Part shown: piece after piece, positions 28,629-38,241 of the stretch
Layout of the letters: each line of letters starts with the position of its first letter
Numbering within the stretch: position 1 is the first letter of the stretch
Assembly: GCF_001870485.1 (NCBI RefSeq)
Contig: NZ_MDKE01000013.1
Span: 1-64,000, forward strand
DNA: 64,000 nt
Direction of reading: 5' to 3'
From: Oceanisphaera psychrotolerans
GTDB taxonomy: Bacteria > Pseudomonadota > Gammaproteobacteria > Enterobacterales > Aeromonadaceae
Program-made: the position numbers and the translations under genes
Notes under the pieces: model-generated
The model's database searches: none
Seen by the model: only the letters and a program-made list of their open reading frames with translations
Told to the model about the DNA's origin: nothing

Positions 28629-30746
28629 TTGTATCTATTTGAATCTCTCAGGGAGCTCGCCACCAGTTACCTGCCGACCGAGCAGGCAGAGCAGCTAAAG
28701 GCCGCCTATATAGTGGCCCGGGATGCCCACCAAGGGCAAACCCGTTCCAGCGGTGAACCCTATATCACCCATCCGGTGGCGGTCGCTCGCATTCTGGGAG
28801 AGATGCACCTCGATCACGAAACCCTGATGGCAGCCCTGCTGCACGACGTCATCGAAGATACCCCGGTCACCAAAAGCATGCTCGAACAGCAGTTCGGTGC
28901 CGCGGTGGCCGATCTGGTGGAAGGCGTCTCCAAACTCGACAAGCTCAAGTTCCGGGATCGCAAGGAAGCCCAGACCGAAAACTTCCGCAAGATGGTGCTG
29001 GCCATGACCCAGGATATCCGGGTCATCCTGATCAAACTGGCCGATCGCACCCACAACATGCGTACCCTGGGTGCCCTGCGCCCGGACAAACGCCGCCGCA
29101 TCGCCCGCGAAACCCTCGAAATTTATGCGCCCATCGCCAACCGGCTGGGCATTCACAGCATCAAGAACGAGCTGGAAGAGCTGGGGCTGGAAGCGCTCTA
29201 CCCCATGCGCACCCGGGTGCTGCGCGAATCGGTGCGCCGGGCCCGGGGCAACCGGCGCGAGATCATTCAGTCGATTCTGGAAGAAGTCAGCGGACGGCTG
29301 GATGACACCCGCATCGAGGCGCAGGTCAAGGGCCGGGAGAAGAACCTGTTCTCCATCTACAACAAGATGGTAAAGAAAGAACTGCAGTTCCACGAAGTGA
29401 TGGATATCTACGCCTTTCGAGTGATCGTGAAAGACATCGATACCTGCTACCGGGTGCTGGGCCAGATGCACACCCTGTACAAGCCCCGTCCGGGCCGTTT
29501 CAAGGACTACATCGCCATCCCCAAGACCAACGGTTATCAGTCGCTGCACACCTCGCTGGTGGGCCCCCACGGCGTACCGGTGGAAGTCCAGATCCGCACC
29601 GAATACATGGATCAGATGGCCGACAAGGGGGTCGCGGCCCACTGGGCCTACAAGCAGGACGGAGAGCGTTCCGATACCACCGCTCAGGTGCGGGCCCAGC
29701 GCTGGATGCAGAGCCTGCTCGAACTGCAGCAGAGCGCCGGCTCCTCGTTCGAATTTATCGAAGGGGTCAAAACCGATCTGTTTCCGGACGAGATCTATGT
29801 GTTTACCCCGGAAGGCCGCATTCTGGAGCTGCCCTCGGGCGCGACTCCGGTCGACTTCGCCTATGCGGTGCACACCGACATCGGCCATGCCTGCGTCGGT
29901 GCCCGGGTCGACCGCCAGCCGTTTCCGCTCAGTCAGCCGCTGCACTCGGGTCAGACCATCGAAATCATCACCGCCCCCAGCGCCCGGCCCAATGCGGCCT
30001 GGCTCAACTTCGTGGTCACCTCGCGCGCCCGTACCAAAATCCGTCAGTTCCTCAAGAATCTGCGTACCGAAGAGTCGGTGTTGCTGGGCAAGCGGCTGTT
30101 GAATCATGCGCTGGGCAGCAAGAACCTGGAAGACATTCCGGCCGAACGCATCGAACAGGTACTGAAAGACACCAAACATGGTTCGATCAGCAACCTGCTG
30201 GCCGACATCGGCCTGGGTAACGCCATGAGCGTGGTGGTGGCCCGCCGCCTGTTGAGCAAGCCGAACGAGATGCCGGCAGAGCGCAGCAAGTCGCCGAAGA
30301 AAATGCCCATTCGCGGCGCCGACGACATGCTGCTCAACTTCGCCAACTGCTGTCGCCCCATCCCCGGCGATCCCATCGTCGCCCATATCAGCCCCGGCCG
30401 TGGCCTGGTGGTGCATCTGGAGTCGTGCAAGAACATTCGCGGCTACAGCAAGGAACCGGACAAATATCTGCCGGTACAGTGGGACATGGAGCAGGATTTC
30501 GATTTCGAATTCAAGACCGAAATCGGCATCGAGATCATCAACCATCAGGGGGCTCTCGCCGAGCTGGCCAACGTCATTGCCGCCACCGGCGCCAATATTC
30601 ACAGCATTGCCACCGAAGAAAAAGACGGTCGGGTCTATGTGGTGGAACTGCTGATCACCACCAAGAGCCGCATCCATCTGGCCAATATCATGCGCAAGAT
30701 CCGGGTCACCCCCAACGTGCTCAAGGTGTACCGACTGCGGAAGTAA
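28629..30746 (+). CDS. spoT: Bifunctional (p)ppGpp synthase/hydrolase SpoT
   Basis: Controls stringent-response alarmone levels. 705 aa, starting with TTG (MYLFESLRELATSYLPTEQA), as in E. coli spoT. Domains in order: HD hydrolase (SSGEPYITHPVAVARI, LLHDVIEDTP, about 40-200), synthetase-like (GREKNLFSIYNKM, AFRVIV, PKTNGYQSLHTSLVGPHG, about 230-370), TGS (DEIYVFTPEGRILELPSGAT, near 390), a helical/zinc-finger region (NCCRPIPGDPIVAH) and a C-terminal ACT (NHQGALAELANVIAATGANI). No trmH or recG follows; a PldB-like gene does. Confidence 0.97.
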   Translation: MYLFESLRELATSYLPTEQAEQLKAAYIVARDAHQGQTRSSGEPYITHPVAVARILGEMHLDHETLMAALLHDVIEDTPVTKSMLEQQFGAAVADLVEGVSKLDKLKFRDRKEAQTENFRKMVLAMTQDIRVILIKLADRTHNMRTLGALRPDKRRRIARETLEIYAPIANRLGIHSIKNELEELGLEALYPMRTRVLRESVRRARGNRREIIQSILEEVSGRLDDTRIEAQVKGREKNLFSIYNKMVKKELQFHEVMDIYAFRVIVKDIDTCYRVLGQMHTLYKPRPGRFKDYIAIPKTNGYQSLHTSLVGPHGVPVEVQIRTEYMDQMADKGVAAHWAYKQDGERSDTTAQVRAQRWMQSLLELQQSAGSSFEFIEGVKTDLFPDEIYVFTPEGRILELPSGATPVDFAYAVHTDIGHACVGARVDRQPFPLSQPLHSGQTIEIITAPSARPNAAWLNFVVTSRARTKIRQFLKNLRTEESVLLGKRLLNHALGSKNLEDIPAERIEQVLKDTKHGSISNLLADIGLGNAMSVVVARRLLSKPNEMPAERSKSPKKMPIRGADDMLLNFANCCRPIPGDPIVAHISPGRGLVVHLESCKNIRGYSKEPDKYLPVQWDMEQDFDFEFKTEIGIEIINHQGALAELANVIAATGANIHSIATEEKDGRVYVVELLITTKSRIHLANIMRKIRVTPNVLKVYRLRK

Positions 30747-30758
30747 ATGCCGCAGGCC

Positions 30759-30797
30759 GTGAAGGGTGAGGAGCAGCAGATTCGCCTCACCCCTCAC
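30759..30797. repeat. Extragenic palindrome, GTGAGGGGTGAGG type
   Basis: GTGAAGGGTGAGG (30759-30771) pairs at 12 of 13 positions with CCTCACCCCTCAC (30785-30797). It is the same sequence family as the palindrome at 7890-7938, again directly after a gene end. Confidence 0.55.
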
Positions 30798-30877
30798 GCA
30801 AGGACTGTGTAATCCCACCGGCTTTGGCGCTACACTGCTACCCACCTTGTACCCTAGCGAACCGCCCGGAGCCCTCC

Positions 30878-31915
30878 ATGCTCGCTCGCCTGTTCCTGAT
30901 CGGGATTTGCCTGCTTATGAATACTGCCATTGCCACCCCCCGCCTGACGACCGAAGCCGAACTCGGCGAGCTGGGACGGGCCGGGCTGGAGGCGTTCTGG
31001 CAGCAGCAGGCGGAGCAGGGCCGGTTCAACGGCGCCGACGGTCTGGCATTACCTTATGCCCGGCTGAGCCGCCCGGAGCACCAGAAAGCCATCATCGTCG
31101 TGAACGGGCGTACCGAGTCCTACCTCAAGTATCAGGAGCTGGCCCGGGATCTGTTCAACAATGGCTACAACGTCTATCTCTACGATCACCGGGGGCAGGG
31201 TCTCGCGCCCCGGCTGCTGCAAAATCCGCTGGTGGGTTATGTGGCCGACTTCAACGATTACGTGCAGGATCTGGAGCAGTTTGTGCAGCAGGTGGTGTTG
31301 CAGGAGCCGGTGGACAGCCTCTATCTGCTGTCCCACTCCATGGGCGGCACCATATCGGCACTGTGGCTGAGCGAAACCCGGGTCCGGTTGCAGGCGGCGG
31401 CGCTGTCGTCGCCCATGATGGGTATCTACCTCGGCCCCCTGCCACGCTGGCTGGCCGACGGCCTGCTTGCCGTACTCGATACCGGTTGCCACTGGCTGGG
31501 CCGCCAAGTCTGCCTCGCTCCCGGTCAGGGCGGCTATATGGAAGTGCCCTTCGCCGACAACGATCTGACCCACAGCGAGCTGCGTTATCAGGGCTTCCGT
31601 GACCTGTACCGGCAGCAACCCGAACTGCAACTGGGCGGCGCCAGCCTGCACTGGTTACGCCAGAGCCTGCAGGCCGGCGACAACGCCATCGCCCAGGCGG
31701 GCCGTATCGCCATCCCCTTGCTGGTATTGCAGGCCGGCAACGACGTGGTGGTGGACAACCGTGCCCAGAACCGCTTCTGCCAGAAGCTGGCCCATTGCCA
31801 TGGTGGCGCCCCCCTGAAGATAAAGGGCGCCGCCCATGAACTGTTTATCGAGCAGGATCGTCAGCGCCAGCAGGCGCTGGAAGCCGCGCTGTCGTTCTTT
31901 GAACAGAATACCTGA
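30878..31915 (+). CDS. pldB: PldB-like lysophospholipase / alpha-beta hydrolase with signal peptide
   Basis: 345 aa from ATG 30878 (GGAG upstream at 30868). The alpha/beta hydrolase core follows PldB: VVNGRTESYLKYQELARDLF, YDHRGQGLAPRLL, nucleophile SHSMGG, and the C-terminal acid and His in LQAGNDVVVDN and GAAHELFIEQD. Unlike E. coli PldB, the N-terminus is a plausible Sec signal (MLARLFLIGICLLMNTAIA followed by TP), so the enzyme may act in the periplasm. Likely cleaves lysophospholipids or a similar ester. Confidence 0.8.
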   Translation: MLARLFLIGICLLMNTAIATPRLTTEAELGELGRAGLEAFWQQQAEQGRFNGADGLALPYARLSRPEHQKAIIVVNGRTESYLKYQELARDLFNNGYNVYLYDHRGQGLAPRLLQNPLVGYVADFNDYVQDLEQFVQQVVLQEPVDSLYLLSHSMGGTISALWLSETRVRLQAAALSSPMMGIYLGPLPRWLADGLLAVLDTGCHWLGRQVCLAPGQGGYMEVPFADNDLTHSELRYQGFRDLYRQQPELQLGGASLHWLRQSLQAGDNAIAQAGRIAIPLLVLQAGNDVVVDNRAQNRFCQKLAHCHGGAPLKIKGAAHELFIEQDRQRQQALEAALSFFEQNT

Positions 31916-31937
31916 GGCAAGGCGTCGGTTACGCCAC

Positions 31938-32384
31938 TCATACCATCGACAGTACCGCCTGCCACTCGGCTTCGCTCACCGGCATCACCGACAGCCGGCT
32001 CCCCTTCTGCACCAGCGGCAGCCCGCTTAACGCCGGATTGGCCTTGAGCGCGGCCAGCGGCAGCAAGGGCAGATGGCGGCTATAGCTCAGCTCCACCGCA
32101 TACCAGCGCGGAGCCTGTGGGTCCGATTTGGGATCGAAGTAGGGACTGTCCGGGTCGAAGGCGAAGGGATCGGGAAAACCGGCCCGCTCCACCTTGCCGA
32201 TCCCGGCGATACCGACCTGTTTGCAGCTGGAATGATAGATAAACACCTCATCCCCCACCTGCACCTGATCTCGCAGGAAGTTACGGGCCTGGTAGTTGCG
32301 CACCCCTTCCCACAGGGTATTGGCCCGGGCCAGATCGTCGATGGAAAAGGTGTCGGGCTCGGTCTTGAACAGCCAGTAGGCCAT
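31938..32384 (-). CDS. EVE-domain protein
   Basis: 148 aa, a single EVE domain: MAYWLFKTEPDTFSIDDLAR, LWEGVRNYQARNFLRD, VGDEVFIYHSSC, GIGKVERAGFPDPFAFD and RWYAVELSYSR. This PUA/YTH-like fold is known or predicted to recognise modified nucleobases in DNA or RNA. Conserved in proteobacteria as a stand-alone gene; its ligand is unknown. Convergent with the PldB-like gene. Confidence 0.9.
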   Translation of the reverse strand: MAYWLFKTEPDTFSIDDLARANTLWEGVRNYQARNFLRDQVQVGDEVFIYHSSCKQVGIAGIGKVERAGFPDPFAFDPDSPYFDPKSDPQAPRWYAVELSYSRHLPLLPLAALKANPALSGLPLVQKGSRLSVMPVSEAEWQAVLSMV

Positions 32385-32558
32385 GGTATTTCCTCATCGT
32401 TTATTTTATGGCGCCATGCTGGCAGCCGGTGGTCGGCTGTGGCAACCTTGTTTGATAGTCACTATTATCCTGCCGAGCCTCCCGGCCCGGCAATGCCGGT
32501 GTCGGCCAGAGGCGAGATCGGCCAACCGCATTCGTCATCTTTCATGGAGCAATGCCCA

Positions 32559-32759
32559 ATGTACAACACCCCCCGTTACGCGTCGTTATGGCTCGGTATG
32601 GCGCTGATCCTGTCCGCCTGTAGCGGCACTCCCGAAGCACCACCACCTGCGCCCGAGCCGGCGCCGGTGGTCGCCCCCGACCCCGGGCCACAGCCCTTCG
32701 AAAATGAGGTGATCAGCGTACCGGTCAGCCCGGTAGAAACACTGCCAAGCGACTGGTGA
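32559..32759 (+). CDS. Small Pro-rich lipoprotein
   Basis: 66 aa from ATG 32559 with GGAG 12 bp upstream; an ATG at 32544 is also in frame. A signal peptide with lipobox LILSAC (cleavage before the Cys) is followed by a Pro/Ala-rich linker (TPEAPPPAPEPAPVVAPDPG) and a short acidic tail. Predicted outer-membrane lipoprotein, function unknown. Its stop lies 2 bp before the anmK ATG, so both are probably one transcript with murQ, a peptidoglycan-recycling context. Confidence 0.7.
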   Translation: MYNTPRYASLWLGMALILSACSGTPEAPPPAPEPAPVVAPDPGPQPFENEVISVPVSPVETLPSDW

Positions 32760-32761
32760 GC

Positions 32762-33853
32762 ATGGAAAAGTACATCGGCATCATGTCCGGCACCAGCCTG
32801 GACGGCATCGACGCCGTGCTGGTCGCCACCGACGGCGAACAGGTCCGGCTGCTGGCCCGAACCTCCAGCCCCTTCGAGCCGGATTTGCGCCAGCGACTGC
32901 TGACGCTGGCCGGTGGCGGCACCGTGACCGCCCGGCAATGGGGCGAGCTGGATACCGAACTGGGCAAAGCCTACGCCGCCGTGGCCAACAGGTTACTCGC
33001 CGAGTCGGGCCACAGTGCCGGGCAGATCAGGGCCATCGGCTGTCACGGCCAGACCGTCTGGCATCAGCCCGACGGGCCCTTGCCGTTTTCGCTGCAGCTG
33101 GGGGACGGTAATCGGCTGGCGGCCGACACCGGCATCATCGCCATCAACGACTTTCGCCGCAAAGACATGGCCCTGGGTGGCCAGGGCGCGCCGCTGGTGC
33201 CCGCCTTTCACCAGCGGGTGCTGGGTGGCGTGAACCATGTGCGCATCCTGGTCAACATCGGCGGCATCGCCAACATCACGGTGCTGGCACCGGGGCAGCC
33301 GGTGCTGGGGTACGATGTCGGCCCCGGCAACATGCTGCTGGATCTATGGTGTCGGCGAAAACTCGGCCAGCCCTATGACAAGGACGCCCACTTTGCCCGG
33401 CAGGGGCAGGTCAATGCTGCGCTGCTGGCCAGCCTGCTGGCCGAGCCCTGGCTGACCCTGCCCCCGCCCAAGAGTACCGGCCGGGAGCTGTTCAGCGAAG
33501 ACTGGCTGGATGCCCGGCTGCCGGACGGCATGGCGCCGGCGGATGTGCAGGCGACCCTGGCCGAATTGACCGCCACCGCCATCGCCAACGAGGTCGCCAA
33601 ATGGCCGGCCGGCGAGCTGCTGGTCTGCGGCGGCGGTGGCCACAATCCGCTGTTGATGCAACGACTGTCCGCCCTGTTGCCCGGCTGGCGAGTCGATACC
33701 AGCAACAGTGCCGGCGTGGATATGGATGCCATGGAAGCCATGGCCTTCGCCTGGCTGGCCCATCAGACCCTGCACGGCCTGACCGGCAACCTGCCCGACG
33801 TCACCGGCGCTCGCCGCCCCGCCATTCTGGGCGCCATTCACCTGCCCGGCTGA
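32762..33853 (+). CDS. anmK: Anhydro-N-acetylmuramic acid kinase
   Basis: Converts 1,6-anhydro-MurNAc to MurNAc-6-phosphate during cell-wall recycling. 363 aa from the ATG at 32762; a GTG at 32756 is also in frame. The ATP site MSGTSLDGIDAVLV covers residues 8-21; GCHGQTVWHQP, AINDFRRKDMALGGQGAPLV and LVNIGGIANITVL are family blocks. Immediately followed by murQ, the next enzyme. Confidence 0.96.
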   Translation: MEKYIGIMSGTSLDGIDAVLVATDGEQVRLLARTSSPFEPDLRQRLLTLAGGGTVTARQWGELDTELGKAYAAVANRLLAESGHSAGQIRAIGCHGQTVWHQPDGPLPFSLQLGDGNRLAADTGIIAINDFRRKDMALGGQGAPLVPAFHQRVLGGVNHVRILVNIGGIANITVLAPGQPVLGYDVGPGNMLLDLWCRRKLGQPYDKDAHFARQGQVNAALLASLLAEPWLTLPPPKSTGRELFSEDWLDARLPDGMAPADVQATLAELTATAIANEVAKWPAGELLVCGGGGHNPLLMQRLSALLPGWRVDTSNSAGVDMDAMEAMAFAWLAHQTLHGLTGNLPDVTGARRPAILGAIHLPG

Positions 33854-34801
<948 letters not shown>

Positions 34802-34805
34802 GGAA

Positions 34806-35129
34806 TTACGATTCCTTGTCTTCATTCAGCCGGGAGCGCAGTTTTTCTTCCCGGCGCCGATACCAGCCGGCCTTGAACGCCGTCCACCAGTCCTGGGATA
34901 GCTCGCCGCCGTGGGCTTCCAGTATGGCGATGACCCGGTCCAGGGTCAGGACGGCGGCATCGTAGTCGATGTCCAGCCACTGCTTGCGCACCACCACCTT
35001 GGCCACACCGGGCTCGGCGGCAAACACCTCGGCCAGCAGCTCTATCTGCAACTGCTTGAGGTGATCGAGCTTCAGGTGCCGTCTGACCAGTACCACCTCG
35101 GCCGGCCCTTCGCTGAATGATGTGCTCAT
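34806..35129 (-). CDS. Hypothetical protein with an HMA-like fold lacking metal cysteines
   Basis: 107 aa from ATG 35129 (MSTSFSEGPAEVVLVRRHLK). The beta-alpha-beta pattern (EVVLVRRHLKLDHLKQLQIE, VAKVVVRKQWLDIDYDA, LDRVIAILEAHGGEL) resembles a heavy-metal-associated fold, but there is no CxxC metal motif. A basic C-terminal tail (KAGWYRRREEKLRSRL) follows. Short cation-transporter-like proteins of this kind occur in Pseudomonas. Function unknown. Convergent with murQ. Confidence 0.5.
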   Translation of the reverse strand: MSTSFSEGPAEVVLVRRHLKLDHLKQLQIELLAEVFAAEPGVAKVVVRKQWLDIDYDAAVLTLDRVIAILEAHGGELSQDWWTAFKAGWYRRREEKLRSRLNEDKES

Positions 35130-35312
35130 ACGCCTTTCTCCAGATACCATCGGCCATGGTGACAACCTGACCTAGAGCCCAGGGTAAATGACAGCTCCCT
35201 GCGACACGACTTGATTTTCGTTCTTGCCTATCAAGACCGAGTCAAGCGCAAGCCGTGTTCAAAAGCAAGTGCCAGTGCATTGCAAAGGTATGCCCACTGG
35301 CTCACCATAATG

Positions 35313-35327
35313 TGGAAGCCACTTCCA
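35313..35327. promoter_or_regulatory. Dyad TGGAAG-N3-CTTCCA upstream of the broken reductase
   Basis: A perfect 6-bp inverted repeat 24 bp before the reductase start. It may be an operator; its regulator is unknown. Confidence 0.3.
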
Positions 35328-35350
35328 TAATTCATTATCGAGGGGTCACC

Positions 35351-36064
35351 ATGGACGCCACCGTTACCCTCAAGGCCACCGCCACCCAGCCCGCCGTGAC
35401 GCTGCCCGCCATCGGTCAGGGCTCCTGGTACCTGGGCGAAGGCCTGGCTCCCCGCCGCGACGAAATCCGCGCCCTGCAACAGGGGTTGGATCTGGGCCTT
35501 CGACTGGTCGACACCGCCGAGATGTATGCCGATGGCGGCGCCGAAGAGATAGTGGGCGAGGCGCTCAAGGGGCGCCGGGATGAAGCGTTTCTGGTATATC
35601 CCTGGAATGCGGGCAGACACAGCGCCATTGCCGCCTGCGAACAGAGCCTGCAGCGGCTGGACACCGATTATCTGGATCTGTATCTGCTGCACTGGCCCGG
35701 GAGCATACCGCTGGACAAAACCCTGGCCGCCTTCGAGCAGCTACAGGCCGACGGCAAGATAAAACGCTTCGGGGTGTCCAACTTCGATATCGACGAACTG
35801 CGGCAGTGGCACCGGCTGAGCGGTGACGACAGCGCCGTCAACCAGGTGCTCTACCACCTGGGCTCACGAGGCATAGAACAGGCGCTGCGCCCCTGGCAAC
35901 GACAGCAGAAGATGCCGATGATGGCCTACTGCCCGCTGGCCTAGGGCGGCCGCCTGCGCCGGGAACTGTTTGGCCACCCCGAGCTGCAGACCCTCGCCAC
36001 CGAACTCGGGGTAACCGTCCCCCAGTTGCTGCTGGCCTGGGCCATACGCCCGGTCGACGGCGTT
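35351..36064 (+). pseudogene. Aldo/keto reductase, interrupted by TAG and truncated at the island border
   Basis: The first 197 codons are an intact AKR N-terminal part: GQGSWYLGE, DTAEMYADGGAEEIVG (catalytic Asp and Tyr), HWPGSIPLDKTL and GVSNFD. After YCPLA a TAG (35942-35944) replaces the usual Gln-type codon, and the same frame continues with sensible sequence (GGRLRRELFGHPELQTLATE, LGVTVPQLLLAWAIRPVDGV) until about 36064, where it runs into an IS3 remnant. The usual IPKA segment and C-terminus are missing. So it is inactivated twice, and it marks the left edge of the foreign island. Confidence 0.85.
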
Positions 36065-36260
36065 GTACACTTAAACTTGCGTGCGGCTTTCGGAGTCAAA
36101 TCTTGACGCTTCATACTGGCGGCAATGGTTTTAACATTATGGCTATCACCGTTTTCAGCCAGCGCTTTCTGGATGCGCCTCGCACCGTCTAGGCTTTTTT
36201 TACTATATCTAGCTCTTCAGCTTGCTCAGCCAGTTGCCTTTTGAGCTTTGCGACAACTAC
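36062..36260 (-). mobile_element. IS3-family transposase remnant (orfA tail joined to an orfB piece)
   Basis: On the minus strand 36258-36190 encodes KLKRQLAEQAEELDIVKKA and a stop, typical of the end of IS3 OrfA. It is followed in another frame by SLDGARRIQKALAENGDSHN, then VKTIAASMKRQDLTPKAARK, an internal OrfB piece, cut off at the reductase junction. The element is deleted at both ends. Confidence 0.7.
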
Positions 36261-36314
36261 AAAAGCAAAGCATGTTACTTCTTTATCAATCACTAAAAAA
36301 TGTTGAATTCGCCA

Positions 36315-36343
36315 TTGACATTACGTATCGATCGATACAGAAT
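36315..36343 (+). promoter_or_regulatory. Promoter of the SDR genes, with an operator in the spacer
   Basis: TTGACA (36315-36320), a 17-bp spacer and CAGAAT (36338-36343). The palindrome GTATCGATCGATAC fills the spacer. The haloalkane dehalogenase promoter has the same layout. Confidence 0.65.
36325..36338. promoter_or_regulatory. TetR-type operator 1 (GTATCGATCGATAC)
   Basis: Perfect 14-bp palindrome between -35 and -10 of the SDR promoter. It is repeated 34 bp downstream and, with one change, upstream of the dehalogenase. Binding by the local TetR protein is inferred. Confidence 0.7.
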
Positions 36344-36358
36344 GCGCACATCAAATCA

Positions 36359-36372
36359 GTATCGATCGATAC
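36359..36372. promoter_or_regulatory. TetR-type operator 2 (GTATCGATCGATAC)
   Basis: Second exact copy, about 34 bp after the first and just past the expected transcription start; the following ACAGAAT is shared too. Two sites would allow tight repression. Confidence 0.7.
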
Positions 36373-36432
36373 AGAATCTCATCGGTCAACCCGATCTCTT
36401 ATTCAGTTCAACAGAATATGCAGGAAAGAACG

Positions 36433-37236
36433 ATGACTCAAGAAACAGCAATTCAGAAAGGTGACAACATGAAAACAGTAGTAATTACAGGCAGCAGCAG
36501 TGGCTTTGGTAAAATGTCAGCAAAGCAGTTTGCAGATAAAGGGCACAGAGTTTACGCAGCAATGCGCAATGTAGATGGAAAAAATTTAGACGCTAAAAAT
36601 GAGCTTCAATCATATTCAGAAAACATCGTTGTGGTTGATATGGATGTGTCTAGTGAAGCCTCAGTCAATGCTGCAATTACACAAATCATGCAAAAAGAAC
36701 AGGCGATTGATGTGCTTATCAACAACGCAGGCATTATGCACATGGGCGTAACCGAAGCATTTAGTGTTGAGCAGGCACAGCAACTGATGGACACCAACTT
36801 CTACGGCGTTATCCGCACTGTACAAGCGGTTGCACCACATATGCGTAAAGCGGGCAAAGGCCTCATCATCAATACAACGTCTGTTATTGGTCGCGTATCA
36901 TGGCCATTTACGGGTACTTACAGCGCGAGTAAAGCGGCAGTAGAAGCGTACTCTCAGAGCCTGAAATTTGAATTAGCGTCAAGTGGTGTTGAGGTGATTT
37001 TGGTTGAGCCAGGCCCATCAGCTACTAATCTGGCAGACTCATTTAAACCGGAAGCTCACGCGCAAGTGGTTGCAGAAAACTCGCAGCTAAAAGAGATCAT
37101 CGACAATATGATTGGCTCTTTCGATCAGGTATTGCAAGACCCTAAAACCGATCCGCAACACGTGGTTGATGCATACTTAAAACTGGTGGATATGGAGCAC
37201 GGCACACGCCCAACGCGCACTGCCATTGGCTGGTGA
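36433..37236 (+). CDS. Short-chain dehydrogenase/reductase 1, C-terminus shifted out of frame
   Basis: NAD(P)-dependent oxidoreductase. TGSSSGFGK (cofactor loop), NNAGIMHMG, and the catalytic Ser and Tyr-x3-Lys in TTSVIG and YSASKAA are all present. Starts possible at 36418, 36433 (AGGAAAG upstream) or 36469 (AAAGGTGA upstream). The frame stops at 37236, but the next frame continues naturally (VNNVDKINDFFQPLQDQVIT) to a stop at 37335-37337; one missing base in GGCTTGGTG would explain it. The Rossmann core is complete either way. AT-rich, unlike the flanking chromosome. First gene of the TetR-controlled set. Confidence 0.82.
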   Translation: MTQETAIQKGDNMKTVVITGSSSGFGKMSAKQFADKGHRVYAAMRNVDGKNLDAKNELQSYSENIVVVDMDVSSEASVNAAITQIMQKEQAIDVLINNAGIMHMGVTEAFSVEQAQQLMDTNFYGVIRTVQAVAPHMRKAGKGLIINTTSVIGRVSWPFTGTYSASKAAVEAYSQSLKFELASSGVEVILVEPGPSATNLADSFKPEAHAQVVAENSQLKEIIDNMIGSFDQVLQDPKTDPQHVVDAYLKLVDMEHGTRPTRTAIGW

Positions 37237-37376
37237 ACAACGTGGATAAAATCAACGATTTCTTCCAGCCACTTCAAGACCAAGTGATCACCGATTTCCA
37301 ACTGGATTTCATGTTAGAAACAAAAGTGAACGGTTAACACCACTTGTCTCTCAACGTAAATTAAAGGTATCAGCGT

Positions 37377-38114
37377 ATGTCATTCAACATTTCAAACAAA
37401 GTCGTCTTCATCACTGGTGCGAACCGAGGTATAGGTAAAAGCATCACCGAGCACTTTATTGATCAAGGGGCGAAGAAAGTGTACTTGGCGGTTCGAAACC
37501 CAAATTCAACCAAGGCACTAGAAGAAAAATATGGTGAAAAAGTTGAAACGATTCAAGTCGATATTACCGATGAAGCGTCTATTCTAGCAGCCGCTAAAAA
37601 AGCAACGGATGTTGATGTTGTTATCAATAACGCTGGGATTATTTCGACAGTGCAGCCTTTAGCGGACAATGCGCTTGATACATTGAAAGAAGAAATGGAA
37701 GTGAATGTCTACGGGCTGATGCGTGTTGCTAAAGCATTTGAAGCGACCTTGATTGCAAAGCAAGGTGCGCTGGTGCAATTAAATTCGGTCGCTTCTATCA
37801 AAAACTATTATGATATGACAACATACTGTACATCAAAAGCGGCATCTTATTCTGTGACGCAAGGTTTGCGTGATCATTTTAAGCCACATAATGTGAGTGT
37901 GCTGAGTGTTCACCCTGGCGTGGTTGCAACAGATATGGCGGATCTTGCTGGTTTTAGTGATATCGCATCGTCACCACAAGTCGTGCCAGTCGGAATTCTT
38001 TCTGCGTTGGATGAGGGGAAATTCCACGTATTCCCGGATGCCGTTGCAAAACAAATGGAAGCGGGATTTCAATCTTACGCAGACAACGTCATCATGAAAG
38101 ACTTTGCGGGATAA
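37377..38114 (+). CDS. Short-chain dehydrogenase/reductase 2
   Basis: 245 aa, complete. MSFNISNKVVFITGANRGIG gives the cofactor loop, NNAGIIS and the catalytic Ser/Tyr/Lys of LNSVASIKNYYDMTTYCTSK follow. It shares its C-terminal specificity region only loosely with SDR 1. Ribosome site TAAAGGTATCAGCGT before the ATG. It lies 140 bp behind the SDR 1 stop and is probably on the same transcript. Substrate unknown; the context suggests oxidation of an alcohol or ketone derived from a halogenated or xenobiotic compound. Confidence 0.87.
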   Translation: MSFNISNKVVFITGANRGIGKSITEHFIDQGAKKVYLAVRNPNSTKALEEKYGEKVETIQVDITDEASILAAAKKATDVDVVINNAGIISTVQPLADNALDTLKEEMEVNVYGLMRVAKAFEATLIAKQGALVQLNSVASIKNYYDMTTYCTSKAASYSVTQGLRDHFKPHNVSVLSVHPGVVATDMADLAGFSDIASSPQVVPVGILSALDEGKFHVFPDAVAKQMEAGFQSYADNVIMKDFAG

Positions 38115-38149
38115 CGACAAAAAATCACGACTTGATGGAAAACAAGCAA

Positions 38150-38183
38150 CCAGACATAGATACATTTTTGGATCTATGTCTGG
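38150..38183 (+). repeat. Perfect 12-bp hairpin between SDR 2 and the NTF2-like gene
   Basis: CCAGACATAGAT / ATCTATGTCTGG around a 10-nt loop. No T-tract follows, so it is either a weak terminator, a processing stem or a mobile-cassette scar. Confidence 0.45.
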
Positions 38184-38241
38184 CTTGATCATAAATCTGC
38201 ATACATTAGATATAGTCTAGTTACAGAGTCACGAGAATAGT

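Noticed and set aside
28695-30845. 716-codon open frame on the minus strand opposite spoT
   Set aside because: It mirrors the GC-rich codons of spoT, has a low-complexity Gly/Asp/Val/His-rich composition and matches no family; spoT on the plus strand is unambiguous.
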